Shown: positions 1-6,051, numbered from the stretch's first letter. The stretch is DNA of 6,051 nucleotides from Flavobacteriia bacterium (GCA_011330545.1 DRQI01000162.1:1-6051); one strand, 5' to 3'. Numbers and translations are program-made. The notes: generated from the letters alone by a model not told the origin.

Positions 1-1310
1 TCCGGCAAGAAAATGTCTTTAAAAACCACAGCTTATACAATGCCAACCTAAGCGAAGGCAGACGCTATGAAGCCGATAATAAACAACAGTTGGAAACGGC
101 ATTTAAAACAGCTATCGAAAAACATGGGCCGGTACATATCAATGTGCCTTTTGATGAACCTTTGTATGAAATTACCGACAAATTATCCATAAAAAAAATA
201 GCTGTAAAAGAAGTGTTGACAAAACAAGTAAGGTTAAAGGGGAGTCTTACCAAATATGCTGCACAATGGAATAAAGCAACAAAAAAAATGGTGTTGATAG
301 GGAGCCATTTTCCAAATAAAGAATTACAAGAACAATTAGCAGAGTTGGCAAAAGACCCATCAGTATTGGTTTTTACAGAGACCATTTCTAATGTACATCA
401 TCCTGTATTTATCAATAATATCGATCAATTGATATTTCCGTTAACCGATAAAGAATTTGAAAAATTACAGCCCGAGATACTCCTCACATTAGGCGGAATG
501 ATAGTCTCAAAAAAAATAAAACAATTTTTACGCACGTATCGGCCTAGAGAGCACTGGCACATTGATGCCGAAAATGCCCCCGACACCTATCATTGCCTTA
601 CACAACATGTTAAAACAACAGCTACGTTATTTTTTGAGGTGTTTTTACCATTGGTACACCCGCTAAAGAGTACTTATCGAGACTTCGGGCTGACCCTAAA
701 AAAACAACGAAAAGAAAAACATCAACAATTTTTGGCAAAAGCGGTGTTTTCCGATTTAAAAGTTTTTGATATTGTTGTAAACCATTTGCCTGCAAATATA
801 CAATTACAATTGGGCAACAGTTCAATTATACGATATTCACAACTATTTGATATTCAAGGCTCTTTACGGGTATTTTGCAACCGAGGTACCAGTGGTATTG
901 ACGGAAGTACCGCAACAGCTATTGGTGCCGCATTGGCAGTTAAAGAAACAACGGTATTAATTACCGGAGATATTAGTTTTTTGTACGACAGCAATGCCTT
1001 GTGGAATAATTATATGAGAAATGATTTCAGAATCATATTGATAAATAATGGAGGTGGCGGTATTTTTAGGTTTATACCCGGCCCGAGTACTACCAATGCA
1101 TTAAATTATTTTGAAGCGCCCCATCGGTTAACAGCAAAACAATTATGCGAAATGTACCATCTGGAATACCATACTGCCAATAATGAAAGAGATTTGAAAG
1201 AACAGCTGGAGGTATTTTACATAAATAAGGATAAGCCAAAATTATTAGAAATTTTCACGCCAACTACGGCCAATGATTTTGTATTAAAAGAATATTTTAA
1301 ATTTTTATAA
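1..1310 (+). CDS. menD: MenD, SEPHCHC synthase (menaquinone biosynthesis), 5' partial
   Basis: This ThDP- and Mg-dependent cytosolic enzyme joins isochorismate and 2-oxoglutarate with loss of CO2 to give 2-succinyl-5-enolpyruvyl-6-hydroxy-3-cyclohexene-1-carboxylate, the committed step of classical menaquinone synthesis. The frame is open to the left edge (first full codon at 3), so 435 C-terminal residues are visible and roughly 120-150 are missing. A TTG at 90 lies inside conserved sequence (RQENVFKNHSLYNANLSEGR precedes it) and is not the start. Visible hallmarks by visible-residue number are GNSSIIR (about 271-277), matching the substrate-binding Ser and Arg of E. coli MenD (S391, R395); NRGTSGIDGS (about 293-302), with the E. 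coli R413 equivalent; the ThDP/Mg motif GDISFLYDSNALW (from about 322) ending in NN (about 348-349); and GGGGIF, with the Ile-Phe pair that packs on the cofactor. No disabling change is seen. A 112-bp gap with its own promoter separates it from the next gene, and menB lies about 1.9 kb downstream. Confidence 0.96.
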   Translation, partial: RQENVFKNHSLYNANLSEGRRYEADNKQQLETAFKTAIEKHGPVHINVPFDEPLYEITDKLSIKKIAVKEVLTKQVRLKGSLTKYAAQWNKATKKMVLIGSHFPNKELQEQLAELAKDPSVLVFTETISNVHHPVFINNIDQLIFPLTDKEFEKLQPEILLTLGGMIVSKKIKQFLRTYRPREHWHIDAENAPDTYHCLTQHVKTTATLFFEVFLPLVHPLKSTYRDFGLTLKKQRKEKHQQFLAKAVFSDLKVFDIVVNHLPANIQLQLGNSSIIRYSQLFDIQGSLRVFCNRGTSGIDGSTATAIGAALAVKETTVLITGDISFLYDSNALWNNYMRNDFRIILINNGGGGIFRFIPGPSTTNALNYFEAPHRLTAKQLCEMYHLEYHTANNERDLKEQLEVFYINKDKPKLLEIFTPTTANDFVLKEYFKFL

Positions 1311-1341
1311 AATAAAAAAAACTTTTTGTTAAAAACTTAAG

Positions 1342-1372
1342 TTGAAAAGTGTTAAAAAAATCTTTATATTTG
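1342..1372 (+). promoter_or_regulatory. Bacteroidota-type promoter for the DUF2853 gene
   Basis: A TTG at 1342-1344 (-33 element) is followed after 20 bp by TATATTTG at 1365-1372, an exact match to the TAnnTTTG -7 consensus of Bacteroidota primary sigma factors. Transcription would start near 1378-1380, leaving a leader of about 45 nt that is A/T-rich, with no Shine-Dalgarno before the ATG at 1423. The -33 TTG overlaps a 10-bp palindrome (AACTTAAGTT, 1334-1343), which may be chance in such AT-rich DNA. The match is read from the sequence; activity is inferred. Confidence 0.7.
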
Positions 1373-1422
1373 AAAGTCATATTTAATGGCTTATTTATTA
1401 ACCAATTTTAAAATAAAAAATT

Positions 1423-1764
1423 ATGAGTAAAAGAGACGAACTAATCGCATTGTATGCCAGCGAACTTAAATCTAAATGCGGTGTAAATGCTGATATGGAT
1501 TTATTAACTAAAGTTACTATTGGCTGTGGCCCTTCAATATATAATAGAGACGCTGCTTCGGTTTCTTGTACTGATGAGAGTGAGCTTGCTACTGTTAAAA
1601 ATAACTACCTTATCAAAAAATTAGGATTAAAAGACAGTCCTAAATTAGACGAAGCTATTAAAAAGGTATGCGAAAAAATGGGAAGCTCTAACAGAAATAA
1701 ATACAGAGCCATGTTCTATTATTTATTATGCAAAGAATTTGGTAAAGAATCTGTATATAAATAA
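1423..1764 (+). CDS. DUF2853 family small protein, function unknown
   Basis: This complete 113-residue protein starts at ATG 1423 and ends with tandem in-frame stops (TAATAA). It matches my recollection of the DUF2853 family by its order of conserved blocks: GCGPSIYNRDAASVSC (about 34-49), KNNYLIKKLGL (about 59-69) and SNRNKYRAMFYYLLCKEFGK (about 89-108). It is soluble, with no signal peptide or membrane segment, and looks mostly helical. Five cysteines (19, 35, 49, 83, 103) are many for its size but are not arranged in a CxxC metal site. No biochemical function is known to me. Flanked by its own promoter and a strong terminator, it is probably transcribed alone. It sits between two menaquinone genes, but nothing in the protein itself points to quinone chemistry. 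Family assignment is fairly secure; the function is open. Confidence 0.88.
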   Translation: MSKRDELIALYASELKSKCGVNADMDLLTKVTIGCGPSIYNRDAASVSCTDESELATVKNNYLIKKLGLKDSPKLDEAIKKVCEKMGSSNRNKYRAMFYYLLCKEFGKESVYK

Positions 1765-1790
1765 TAAGGTTCAATTTTTACTACAAAACA

Positions 1791-1820
1791 AAAAAAGCTA
1801 CTCTTAAAGTAGCTTTTTTT
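1791..1820. terminator. Bidirectional intrinsic terminator between convergent genes
   Basis: Arms at 1791-1802 and 1808-1819 (AAAAAAGCTACT and AGTAGCTTTTTT) pair perfectly over 12 bp around a 5-nt loop (CTTAA). On the plus strand the hairpin ends in a T run and terminates the DUF2853 gene. On the minus strand the A tract becomes a T tract after the same GC core, so it also serves the esterase-like gene that stops at 1845. One hairpin shared by two convergent genes is a common economical arrangement. Confidence 0.88.
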
Positions 1821-1844
1821 ATTTTATATTTTTCCGTTTTAACC

Positions 1845-3098
1845 TTATTTCCCTTCTCCGGAGTTACTTTCATCCACGGCGTCGTCTTCAATAATATCTT
1901 CTTGAGCTTCATCTTCATTTCCGCCTTTTAAACTTTTTTGCTTGGCTAAAACACGCTCTACGTTTTGAAAATACCCATCGGCATTAGGGTCGTCACTAGA
2001 AATTTTAGCATAGCCGTTTTTATAATATTTTAAGGCTTTTTTCAAGTTGTTTCCGGTTTCATAATACTGCCCGATATAATAATCGCCAATAGGAGATTCA
2101 GGGTACAGCCTATTAATCATTTTGCCAAATTCTTCTAAATAGTCGCCTTCTTCTTTATCTAAAATAATAGACTCAATAGCAAAAATATCACGTTGCCTTA
2201 TCTTTAAATTAGCGCCAAATAAGTATTGAATTTCAACATATTTCTTTTCCAGGTACTCAATGGCTTCAGCCGGACTCAAATCTGCAATATTTTCATCAAA
2301 TTCTTCTTTTGAAATAGAAGAGTACATCGCAAAAATATGTGCCAAGGCAGAAGGTATGGCTTGCCCTATAGACGAGGTTTTGGTTGCATTGCTAAACGTA
2401 TCGTATTTGTATTTAAAATTCTCATTTTCGAAATTTTTCAGCACATAGTAGATACTCTCAATAAACTTGTCTTTCTTTTTTCCGTTGTAATTGCCCGTAT
2501 TCAAATAATAATAAGTATTAGTATTCAAATTCGGTATCTTACCGTTAAACAATTCGGCAATATCTCTCGAATAACTGGGGTTGATATTGATATAGGCATT
2601 AAAAATAGGGTTCTTTTCAACCATAAAATAATTACTGAAATTTGCAGTAATCGTATTGCCTACAATGGTTTTAAACGGAGAAATTCTATATTTGTCTTCA
2701 ATATAACTTATCAATTCGTTCTTAATAAATTTATAAAACTTAGAACTGCTTTCAGTAAGCATACTATTGAGATTTACCCCACAGTCGGTTTTGCGTTCAT
2801 TTTTTTGATTTTGGTAAATACCAACAACAATTTGCTCAGGAGCCTTATCTCTCAACGCAAAAAGTTTAGAATTGGCCACATACACATCAAATAGGTATTC
2901 GGCATCTAACACAATAGCTAACGGGTATACACGCGTTGAGTCTAGTTTATAAGAATCGGGTACATAAATCTTTAGCGTTCTCTCACTATTCAATTCACCA
3001 CTTAATTCTAGTGATTCAAAAGTTTCTGTATGCACATTCTGGGCGGATACGGCAACAGAAAACAAAATAAAGAAGAGTTTGATGTACAATTTCTTCAT
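1845..3098 (-). CDS. Secreted esterase-D-like alpha/beta-hydrolase, catalytic residues apparently lost
   Basis: The protein has 417 residues if it starts at ATG 3098. A TTG at 3110 would add four residues, but the ATG directly gives a classic signal peptide, MKKLYIKLFFILFSVAVSAQ, with cleavage likely at VSA/Q, so export is expected. Residues about 30-260 resemble the putative esterase family (Fes/IroE/esterase D): RTLKIYVPDSY (about 40-50), YPLAIVLDAEYLF (about 58-70), PEQIVVGIYQN (about 87-97), and a strand leading to the nucleophile elbow. The elbow reads VGNTITAN instead of the usual GHSxGG, so the serine is replaced by Thr (about 149). Where the family has a His (typically THGS), the sequence reads ATKTSS (about 238-243). 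This suggests a non-hydrolytic or altered-chemistry member. Residues about 332-366 look like a TPR-type helix pair (GDYYIGQYYETGNNLKKALKYY follows the family pattern). The last roughly 25 residues are highly acidic and probably disordered. It is divergent from menB and convergent with the DUF2853 gene. The substrate is unknown. Confidence 0.75.
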   Translation of the reverse strand: MKKLYIKLFFILFSVAVSAQNVHTETFESLELSGELNSERTLKIYVPDSYKLDSTRVYPLAIVLDAEYLFDVYVANSKLFALRDKAPEQIVVGIYQNQKNERKTDCGVNLNSMLTESSSKFYKFIKNELISYIEDKYRISPFKTIVGNTITANFSNYFMVEKNPIFNAYININPSYSRDIAELFNGKIPNLNTNTYYYLNTGNYNGKKKDKFIESIYYVLKNFENENFKYKYDTFSNATKTSSIGQAIPSALAHIFAMYSSISKEEFDENIADLSPAEAIEYLEKKYVEIQYLFGANLKIRQRDIFAIESIILDKEEGDYLEEFGKMINRLYPESPIGDYYIGQYYETGNNLKKALKYYKNGYAKISSDDPNADGYFQNVERVLAKQKSLKGGNEDEAQEDIIEDDAVDESNSGEGK

Positions 3099-3127
3099 AA
3101 TCTGTAACAATTTTTTTAGTTTTTATG

Positions 3128-3145
3128 AGACTAATTTTTTAGTCT
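3128..3145. repeat. 18-bp perfect palindrome in the divergent spacer, possible operator
   Basis: AGACTAA and TTAGTCT, 7-bp arms, surround TTTT, and T residues continue through 3149. A further TTAGT half-site lies at 3116-3120, inside a TTTTTTAGT block that recurs about 24 bp downstream. The palindrome lies between the start of the esterase-like gene (3098) and menB (3189). It overlaps where the -33 element of the tentative menB promoter would fall, so it could be a repressor site for one or both genes. Read as RNA it is a weak, AT-rich hairpin with a short T run, so partial attenuation is an alternative. No regulator is identifiable. Confidence 0.45.
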
Positions 3146-3158
3146 TTTTCATTAATTC

Positions 3159-3166
3159 TATCTTTA
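3159..3166 (+). promoter_or_regulatory. Tentative -7 element of a menB promoter
   Basis: TATCTTTA matches TAnnTTTG at seven of eight positions and lies 22 bp before the menB ATG, which would leave a very short leader. No TTG is present at the usual -33 distance; that stretch is a T run inside the palindrome. The call therefore rests on one imperfect element plus the need for a promoter at the head of this gene pair. I found no convincing promoter for the opposite-strand gene in the same spacer. Confidence 0.35.
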
Positions 3167-3188
3167 CAAACGAATAAAATCGTAAAAT

Positions 3189-4028
3189 ATGATACAGATA
3201 GATTGGAAAATTGCAAAAAAGTACGAAGATATCACCTACAAAAAGTGCAAAGGAGTAGCCAGAATAGCCTTTAACAGGCCAAATGTACGCAATGCTTTTC
3301 GCCCGAAAACAACCAAAGAATTATACGATGCTTTTTATGATGCACTAGAAGATACCGATATCGGCGTGGTATTGTTATCGGCAGAAGGGCCTTCTACCAA
3401 AGACGGGGTATATTCTTTTTGCAGTGGCGGCGACCAAAAGGCAAGAGGCCATCAAGGATATGTTGGCGAAGACGGATATCATAGGTTAAATATTCTGGAA
3501 GTACAACGTTTAATACGTTTTATGCCTAAAGTGGTCATTGCCGTCGTTCCCGGATGGGCCGTAGGCGGCGGCCATAGCCTACATGTAATTTGTGATTTGA
3601 CATTGGCCAGTAAAGAACATGCCATTTTCAAACAAACAGATGCCGATGTTACCAGTTTTGACGGAGGATACGGTTCGGCATATTTAGCGAAGATGGTAGG
3701 ACAAAAAAGAGCCCGTGAAATATTCTTTTTAGGAAGAAATTATTCGGCACAGGAAGCCTATGAAATGGGAATGGTCAATGCCGTAATACCGCATGATGAA
3801 CTAGAAGAAACCGCCTATCAATGGGCACAAGAAATACTCGAAAAATCGCCAACCTCTATTAAAATGTTAAAATTCGCTATGAATTTAACAGACGACGGCA
3901 TGGTTGGCCAACAAGTATTTGCCGGTGAAGCTACCCGATTGGCATATATGACTGATGAAGCCAAAGAAGGGCGGAATGCCTTTTTAGAAAAACGCAAACC
4001 TAATTTTGAAAAAAAATGGATTCCTTAA
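3189..4028 (+). CDS. menB: MenB, 1,4-dihydroxy-2-naphthoyl-CoA synthase
   Basis: This complete 279-residue crotonase-fold enzyme closes the second ring of the naphthoquinone by converting o-succinylbenzoyl-CoA to 1,4-dihydroxy-2-naphthoyl-CoA in the cytosol. It shows the crotonase N-terminal pattern RIAFNRPNVRNAFRP (about 25-39), the oxyanion-hole segment FCSGGDQKARG (about 77-87), GYHRLN with the active-site Tyr 97, VPGWAVGGGHSLH (about 120-132), the catalytic SFDGGYGSAYLA (Asp 158) and the C-terminal LAYMTDEAKEGRNAFLEKR with Tyr 253, equivalent to E. coli Tyr 258. The segment QTDADV places Asp 151 where E. coli MenB has Gly 156. This marks the type II, bicarbonate-independent form in which the side-chain carboxylate replaces bound bicarbonate, as in Mycobacterium. 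Length is normal for the family (about 270-310). ATG 3189 is the natural start, with an A-rich leader and no Shine-Dalgarno. The FAH gene follows after 58 bp. Confidence 0.97.
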   Translation: MIQIDWKIAKKYEDITYKKCKGVARIAFNRPNVRNAFRPKTTKELYDAFYDALEDTDIGVVLLSAEGPSTKDGVYSFCSGGDQKARGHQGYVGEDGYHRLNILEVQRLIRFMPKVVIAVVPGWAVGGGHSLHVICDLTLASKEHAIFKQTDADVTSFDGGYGSAYLAKMVGQKRAREIFFLGRNYSAQEAYEMGMVNAVIPHDELEETAYQWAQEILEKSPTSIKMLKFAMNLTDDGMVGQQVFAGEATRLAYMTDEAKEGRNAFLEKRKPNFEKKWIP

Positions 4029-4062
4029 TTGAATACTGATTTTAGATAGGTGATTTGCCATT

Positions 4063-4081
4063 ACACACTAACACACTAACA
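4063..4081 (+). repeat. Short 8-bp tandem repeat before the FAH gene
   Basis: Two exact copies of CACACTAA (4064-4071, 4072-4079), with the period continuing for two bases downstream and one upstream, end five bases before the ATG at 4087. The repeat occupies the position of a ribosome-binding site but has no Shine-Dalgarno character. It may simply be replication slippage in a short intergenic leader. Confidence 0.5.
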
Positions 4082-4086
4082 ATTTT

Positions 4087-4695
4087 ATGAAGATTATCTG
4101 TATCGGGCGTAATTACGCCAAACACATTGAAGAATTGGCCAATGAAAGGCCTTTAGAGCCCGTAGTATTTTTAAAGCCCGATTCGGCTATTTTACCCAAA
4201 AAAATGCCTTTTTTTATTCCGCCGTTTTCTAGTGATATCCATTACGAAGTAGAAGTACTGGTAAAAATTAACAAAGTAGGTAAATATATCGACACAAAAT
4301 TTGCCCATAAGTATTATGATGAAATAGGTTTGGGAATTGATTTTACGGCTAGGGATATACAAGCAATATGCAAAGAAAAAGGCTTGCCGTGGGAAAAAGC
4401 CAAAGCCTTTGACGGGAGTGCTGTTGTAGGAAAATTCTATCCAAAAGAGCAATTTGATTTAACCGATTTACATTTTCAATTACTTCAAAATGAGGTGGTA
4501 GTACAAGATGGAAATACAAAAGCGATGTTATGGAAAATAGATGAGTTACTAGCCTATGTATCTCAATTCTTTACCTTAAAAAAAGGCGATATTATTTTTA
4601 CCGGAACCCCTGCAGGTGTCGGTAAAGTGAAAGAGAATGACATCTTAGTTGGTAAACTGGAAGATACCGAAGCCTTTAGAATTAAAGTGAAATAG
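4087..4695 (+). CDS. Fumarylacetoacetate hydrolase (FAH) family enzyme, FAHD1-like
   Basis: This complete 202-residue single-domain enzyme of the FAH fold starts at ATG 4087 and ends with tandem TAGTAG stops. Family landmarks are IGRNYAKHIEEL (about 6-17), FLKPDSAIL (about 28-36), the metal ligands in HYEVEV (Glu 54, Glu 56) and GIDFTARDIQ (Asp 85), the lysine-bearing WEKAKAFDGSAVVG (about 102-115), and the C-terminal KKGDIIFTGTPAGVG (about 165-179). Together these give a Mg/Mn site and indicate C-C bond hydrolysis or decarboxylation of a beta-keto acid. The compact length and motifs are closest to FAHD1/YcgM-type acylpyruvases or oxaloacetate decarboxylases, rather than the longer fumarylacetoacetase. 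The true substrate cannot be read from sequence. It follows menB by 58 bp on the same strand without a terminator between them, so co-transcription is plausible. The gap contains only a short tandem repeat. No active-site loss is seen. Confidence 0.9.
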   Translation: MKIICIGRNYAKHIEELANERPLEPVVFLKPDSAILPKKMPFFIPPFSSDIHYEVEVLVKINKVGKYIDTKFAHKYYDEIGLGIDFTARDIQAICKEKGLPWEKAKAFDGSAVVGKFYPKEQFDLTDLHFQLLQNEVVVQDGNTKAMLWKIDELLAYVSQFFTLKKGDIIFTGTPAGVGKVKENDILVGKLEDTEAFRIKVK

Positions 4696-4730
4696 TAGTA
4701 ACAAAGATTAGCATTGAACGTATGATGTCT

Positions 4731-6051
4731 TTATTCTTTGCCGTATAACTTTTTGCCATCTTCATAATACTTGTCGCCTTCAACCCAAAAAGGAGTTTCC
4801 GAATCATTGGCGATGAATCGGCAAGCCAATACATACGATTTAAAAAACTGGACCAAATAATCGTAATCTAATGTGTCAGGATTGTCAGTTACTTGATGGT
4901 AATATTTATTAATTTCGGCATCAAAAGCCGTAAACCCCAAACTAAATGTTGGTGCAGGAATGCCTTTTTTTGCAAAATGCACATTGTCAGACCTGTCAAA
5001 TAAACCCTGTTCAGGTGATGGGTCGTCAATAGCCGTGAGCCCGAATTGAGTTGCCGCACTCTTAATATGTTCGCTTGCCGTGGTTCTATTCAGGCCAATG
5101 ATAGTGGCTTTAGTGATGTCATTATACCCTCCGTTATCGCTATTAAAACAATAGACCATTTTTTCTAACGGAATTACCGGATGTTCAACATACCATTTGC
5201 TGCCTAATAATCCTTTTTCTTCACCTGTAAATAAAATAAACAAAGCAGATCGTTTGGTAGGGTATTTAGCAATGTTTTGCGCAGCACTTAATACTGTAAC
5301 AGTACCCACAGCATTGTCACGAGCCCCGTTGTAAATTGAATCGTTTTCGGCGTTTGGCTTGCCAACGCCATTGTGGTCATAATGTGCAGAATAGATGACA
5401 AATTCTTCTTTTAGTTTCGAATCGGTTCCTTCTACCATACCAACTACATTTCTAGACATAATTAATTTTTTATCGATACCCGAAATAGATAACTTTCCGG
5501 TAATGTTTTTTGCCGATGACAATTGATTTGCAATACTTCCATCAACGTCTTGTAGCCATAAATGAATCGATTGTTGTTTGTTTAAATTTGCCAATTGAAT
5601 CTTTTCCCCCTTAAAATAATGTGATATTTGATTCCACAGAGCATCGTTGGCATTACTCAATTCAATCAAACCTATCGCTCCGTTTTCTTTTGCTAATTTT
5701 CTTTTTTTTCTAGAGCTTCCAAAAGCGGCTCTAATATCGTTTTTTTCAGAAGTTCCCGCTTTCACAATAATTAGTTTGCCCTTTACATCCTTATTTTTAT
5801 AATCGTCTTCCAATCCATAATTAAGATAAATCACAGCACCGTCAAAATCAATATTATTGGCATGTAATGGAAGCAGTTTTTCAGAATTAATATGGTTTAA
5901 TTGGATGGTTAAATTTTTAGCGGCACTAATTTTTTCTAGCGGCACATATTGATAAAAACTATTATTTTTTCCGGCAGGTTGTACAGAATAGCTGTGTAGC
6001 GTATTGGCTAAATATGCCGCCGCTATATCAATTTCGGGCGAACCCGTTTCA
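4731..6051 (-). CDS. M28 family zinc aminopeptidase with PA-domain insert, 5' partial
   Basis: The frame is open to the right edge, giving 439 visible C-terminal residues. A GTG at 5945 is internal, because ETGSPEIDIAAAYLANTLHS, a typical M28 N-terminal helix region, continues upstream of it. The start and probable signal peptide are therefore outside the window. Visible residues about 60-160 form a PA-type insert (DFDGAVIYLNYG, DVKGKLIIV, KENGAIGLIEL). The peptidase core follows with all co-catalytic zinc ligands: His 223 in SAHYDH, bridging Asp 245 in GARDNAVG, Glu 277-Glu 278 in FTGEEKGLLGS (general base then ligand), Asp 305 in FNSDNGG, and His 385 in YYHQVTDNPD. RSDNVHFAKKGIPAPTF (about 353-369) is the usual substrate-side loop. 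It is predicted to be an active metallo-exopeptidase acting on exported or environmental peptides. It converges on the FAH gene with a 35-bp gap and no clear terminator. Confidence 0.94.
   Translation of the reverse strand, partial: ETGSPEIDIAAAYLANTLHSYSVQPAGKNNSFYQYVPLEKISAAKNLTIQLNHINSEKLLPLHANNIDFDGAVIYLNYGLEDDYKNKDVKGKLIIVKAGTSEKNDIRAAFGSSRKKRKLAKENGAIGLIELSNANDALWNQISHYFKGEKIQLANLNKQQSIHLWLQDVDGSIANQLSSAKNITGKLSISGIDKKLIMSRNVVGMVEGTDSKLKEEFVIYSAHYDHNGVGKPNAENDSIYNGARDNAVGTVTVLSAAQNIAKYPTKRSALFILFTGEEKGLLGSKWYVEHPVIPLEKMVYCFNSDNGGYNDITKATIIGLNRTTASEHIKSAATQFGLTAIDDPSPEQGLFDRSDNVHFAKKGIPAPTFSLGFTAFDAEINKYYHQVTDNPDTLDYDYLVQFFKSYVLACRFIANDSETPFWVEGDKYYEDGKKLYGKE

Noticed and set aside
90..92. 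TTG as the start of menD
   Set aside because: The frame stays open to the window edge, and the upstream codons encode conserved MenD sequence, so the true start is outside the window.
65..385. Open frame of 106 codons on the minus strand
   Set aside because: It lies wholly antisense to menD, whose protein is clearly conserved there. It has low-complexity Cys/Ser/Phe-rich composition and no family resemblance, so it is a shadow.
622..825. Open frame of 67 codons on the minus strand
   Set aside because: Antisense to menD with no recognisable motif or promoter.
1311..1341. Intrinsic terminator after menD
   Set aside because: Only a 5-bp A/T stem (TTTTT-GTT-AAAAA) can form, without a GC core. 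It is too weak to call.
1334..1343. 10-bp palindrome AACTTAAGTT upstream of the DUF2853 promoter as an operator
   Set aside because: It is too short and AT-rich to distinguish from chance, with no second copy nearby.
2260..2894. Two overlapping plus-strand open frames (62 and 185 codons)
   Set aside because: They lie antisense to the signal-peptide-bearing esterase-like gene and overlap each other. Their Ile/Phe-rich composition is what the reverse of a Lys/Asn/Glu-rich AT-rich gene gives.
3108..3110. TTG as the start of the esterase-like gene
   Set aside because: The ATG four codons later gives a textbook signal peptide beginning MKK, and TTG starts are rare in this group.
4192..4452. Open frame of 86 codons on the minus strand
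   Set aside because: Antisense to the FAH gene, whose metal-binding motifs fall in the same stretch.
5943..5945. GTG as the start of the M28 peptidase
   Set aside because: Thirty-five further in-frame codons up to the edge encode a typical M28 N-terminal region, so this is an internal Val.

Overview
The window looks like chromosomal DNA from a member of the Bacteroidota, most likely a marine-type Flavobacteriaceae. The DNA is AT-rich, start codons lack Shine-Dalgarno sequences and have A/T-rich leaders, one good TTG-N20-TAnnTTTG promoter is present, and the proteins read like flavobacterial versions of their families. Genus cannot be judged from the sequence alone.

Layout, left to right. 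(1) Positions 1-1310 (+) hold the C-terminal three quarters of menD (menaquinone biosynthesis), cut by the left edge. (2) Positions 1423-1764 (+) hold a small DUF2853 protein with its own promoter and a strong hairpin terminator, so it is probably monocistronic. (3) Positions 1845-3098 (-) hold a secreted protein with an esterase-D-like alpha/beta-hydrolase domain, a short TPR-like segment and an acidic tail. Its nucleophile elbow and catalytic histidine appear to be substituted. (4) A roughly 90-bp divergent spacer carries an 18-bp perfect palindrome. (5) Positions 3189-4028 (+) hold menB, complete, of the Asp-containing (bicarbonate-independent) type. (6) Positions 4087-4695 (+) hold a short single-domain fumarylacetoacetate hydrolase (FAH) family enzyme, possibly co-transcribed with menB. 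(7) Positions 4731-6051 (-) hold an M28 zinc aminopeptidase with a PA-type insert, cut by the right edge.

How the genes relate. MenD (isochorismate + 2-oxoglutarate to SEPHCHC) and MenB (o-succinylbenzoyl-CoA to DHNA-CoA) are two steps of the same classical menaquinone pathway, so this is part of a men locus. The locus is split by the DUF2853 gene and the oppositely oriented esterase-like gene. MenC, MenE, MenH and MenA are not visible. The FAH enzyme and the M28 peptidase have no evident link to quinone synthesis.

I see no RNA genes, mobile elements, CRISPR arrays or defence-type modules, and no convincing novel multi-gene system. The most interesting items are the catalytically degenerate secreted esterase-like protein, the palindrome between it and menB, and the independently controlled DUF2853 gene inside the men locus.
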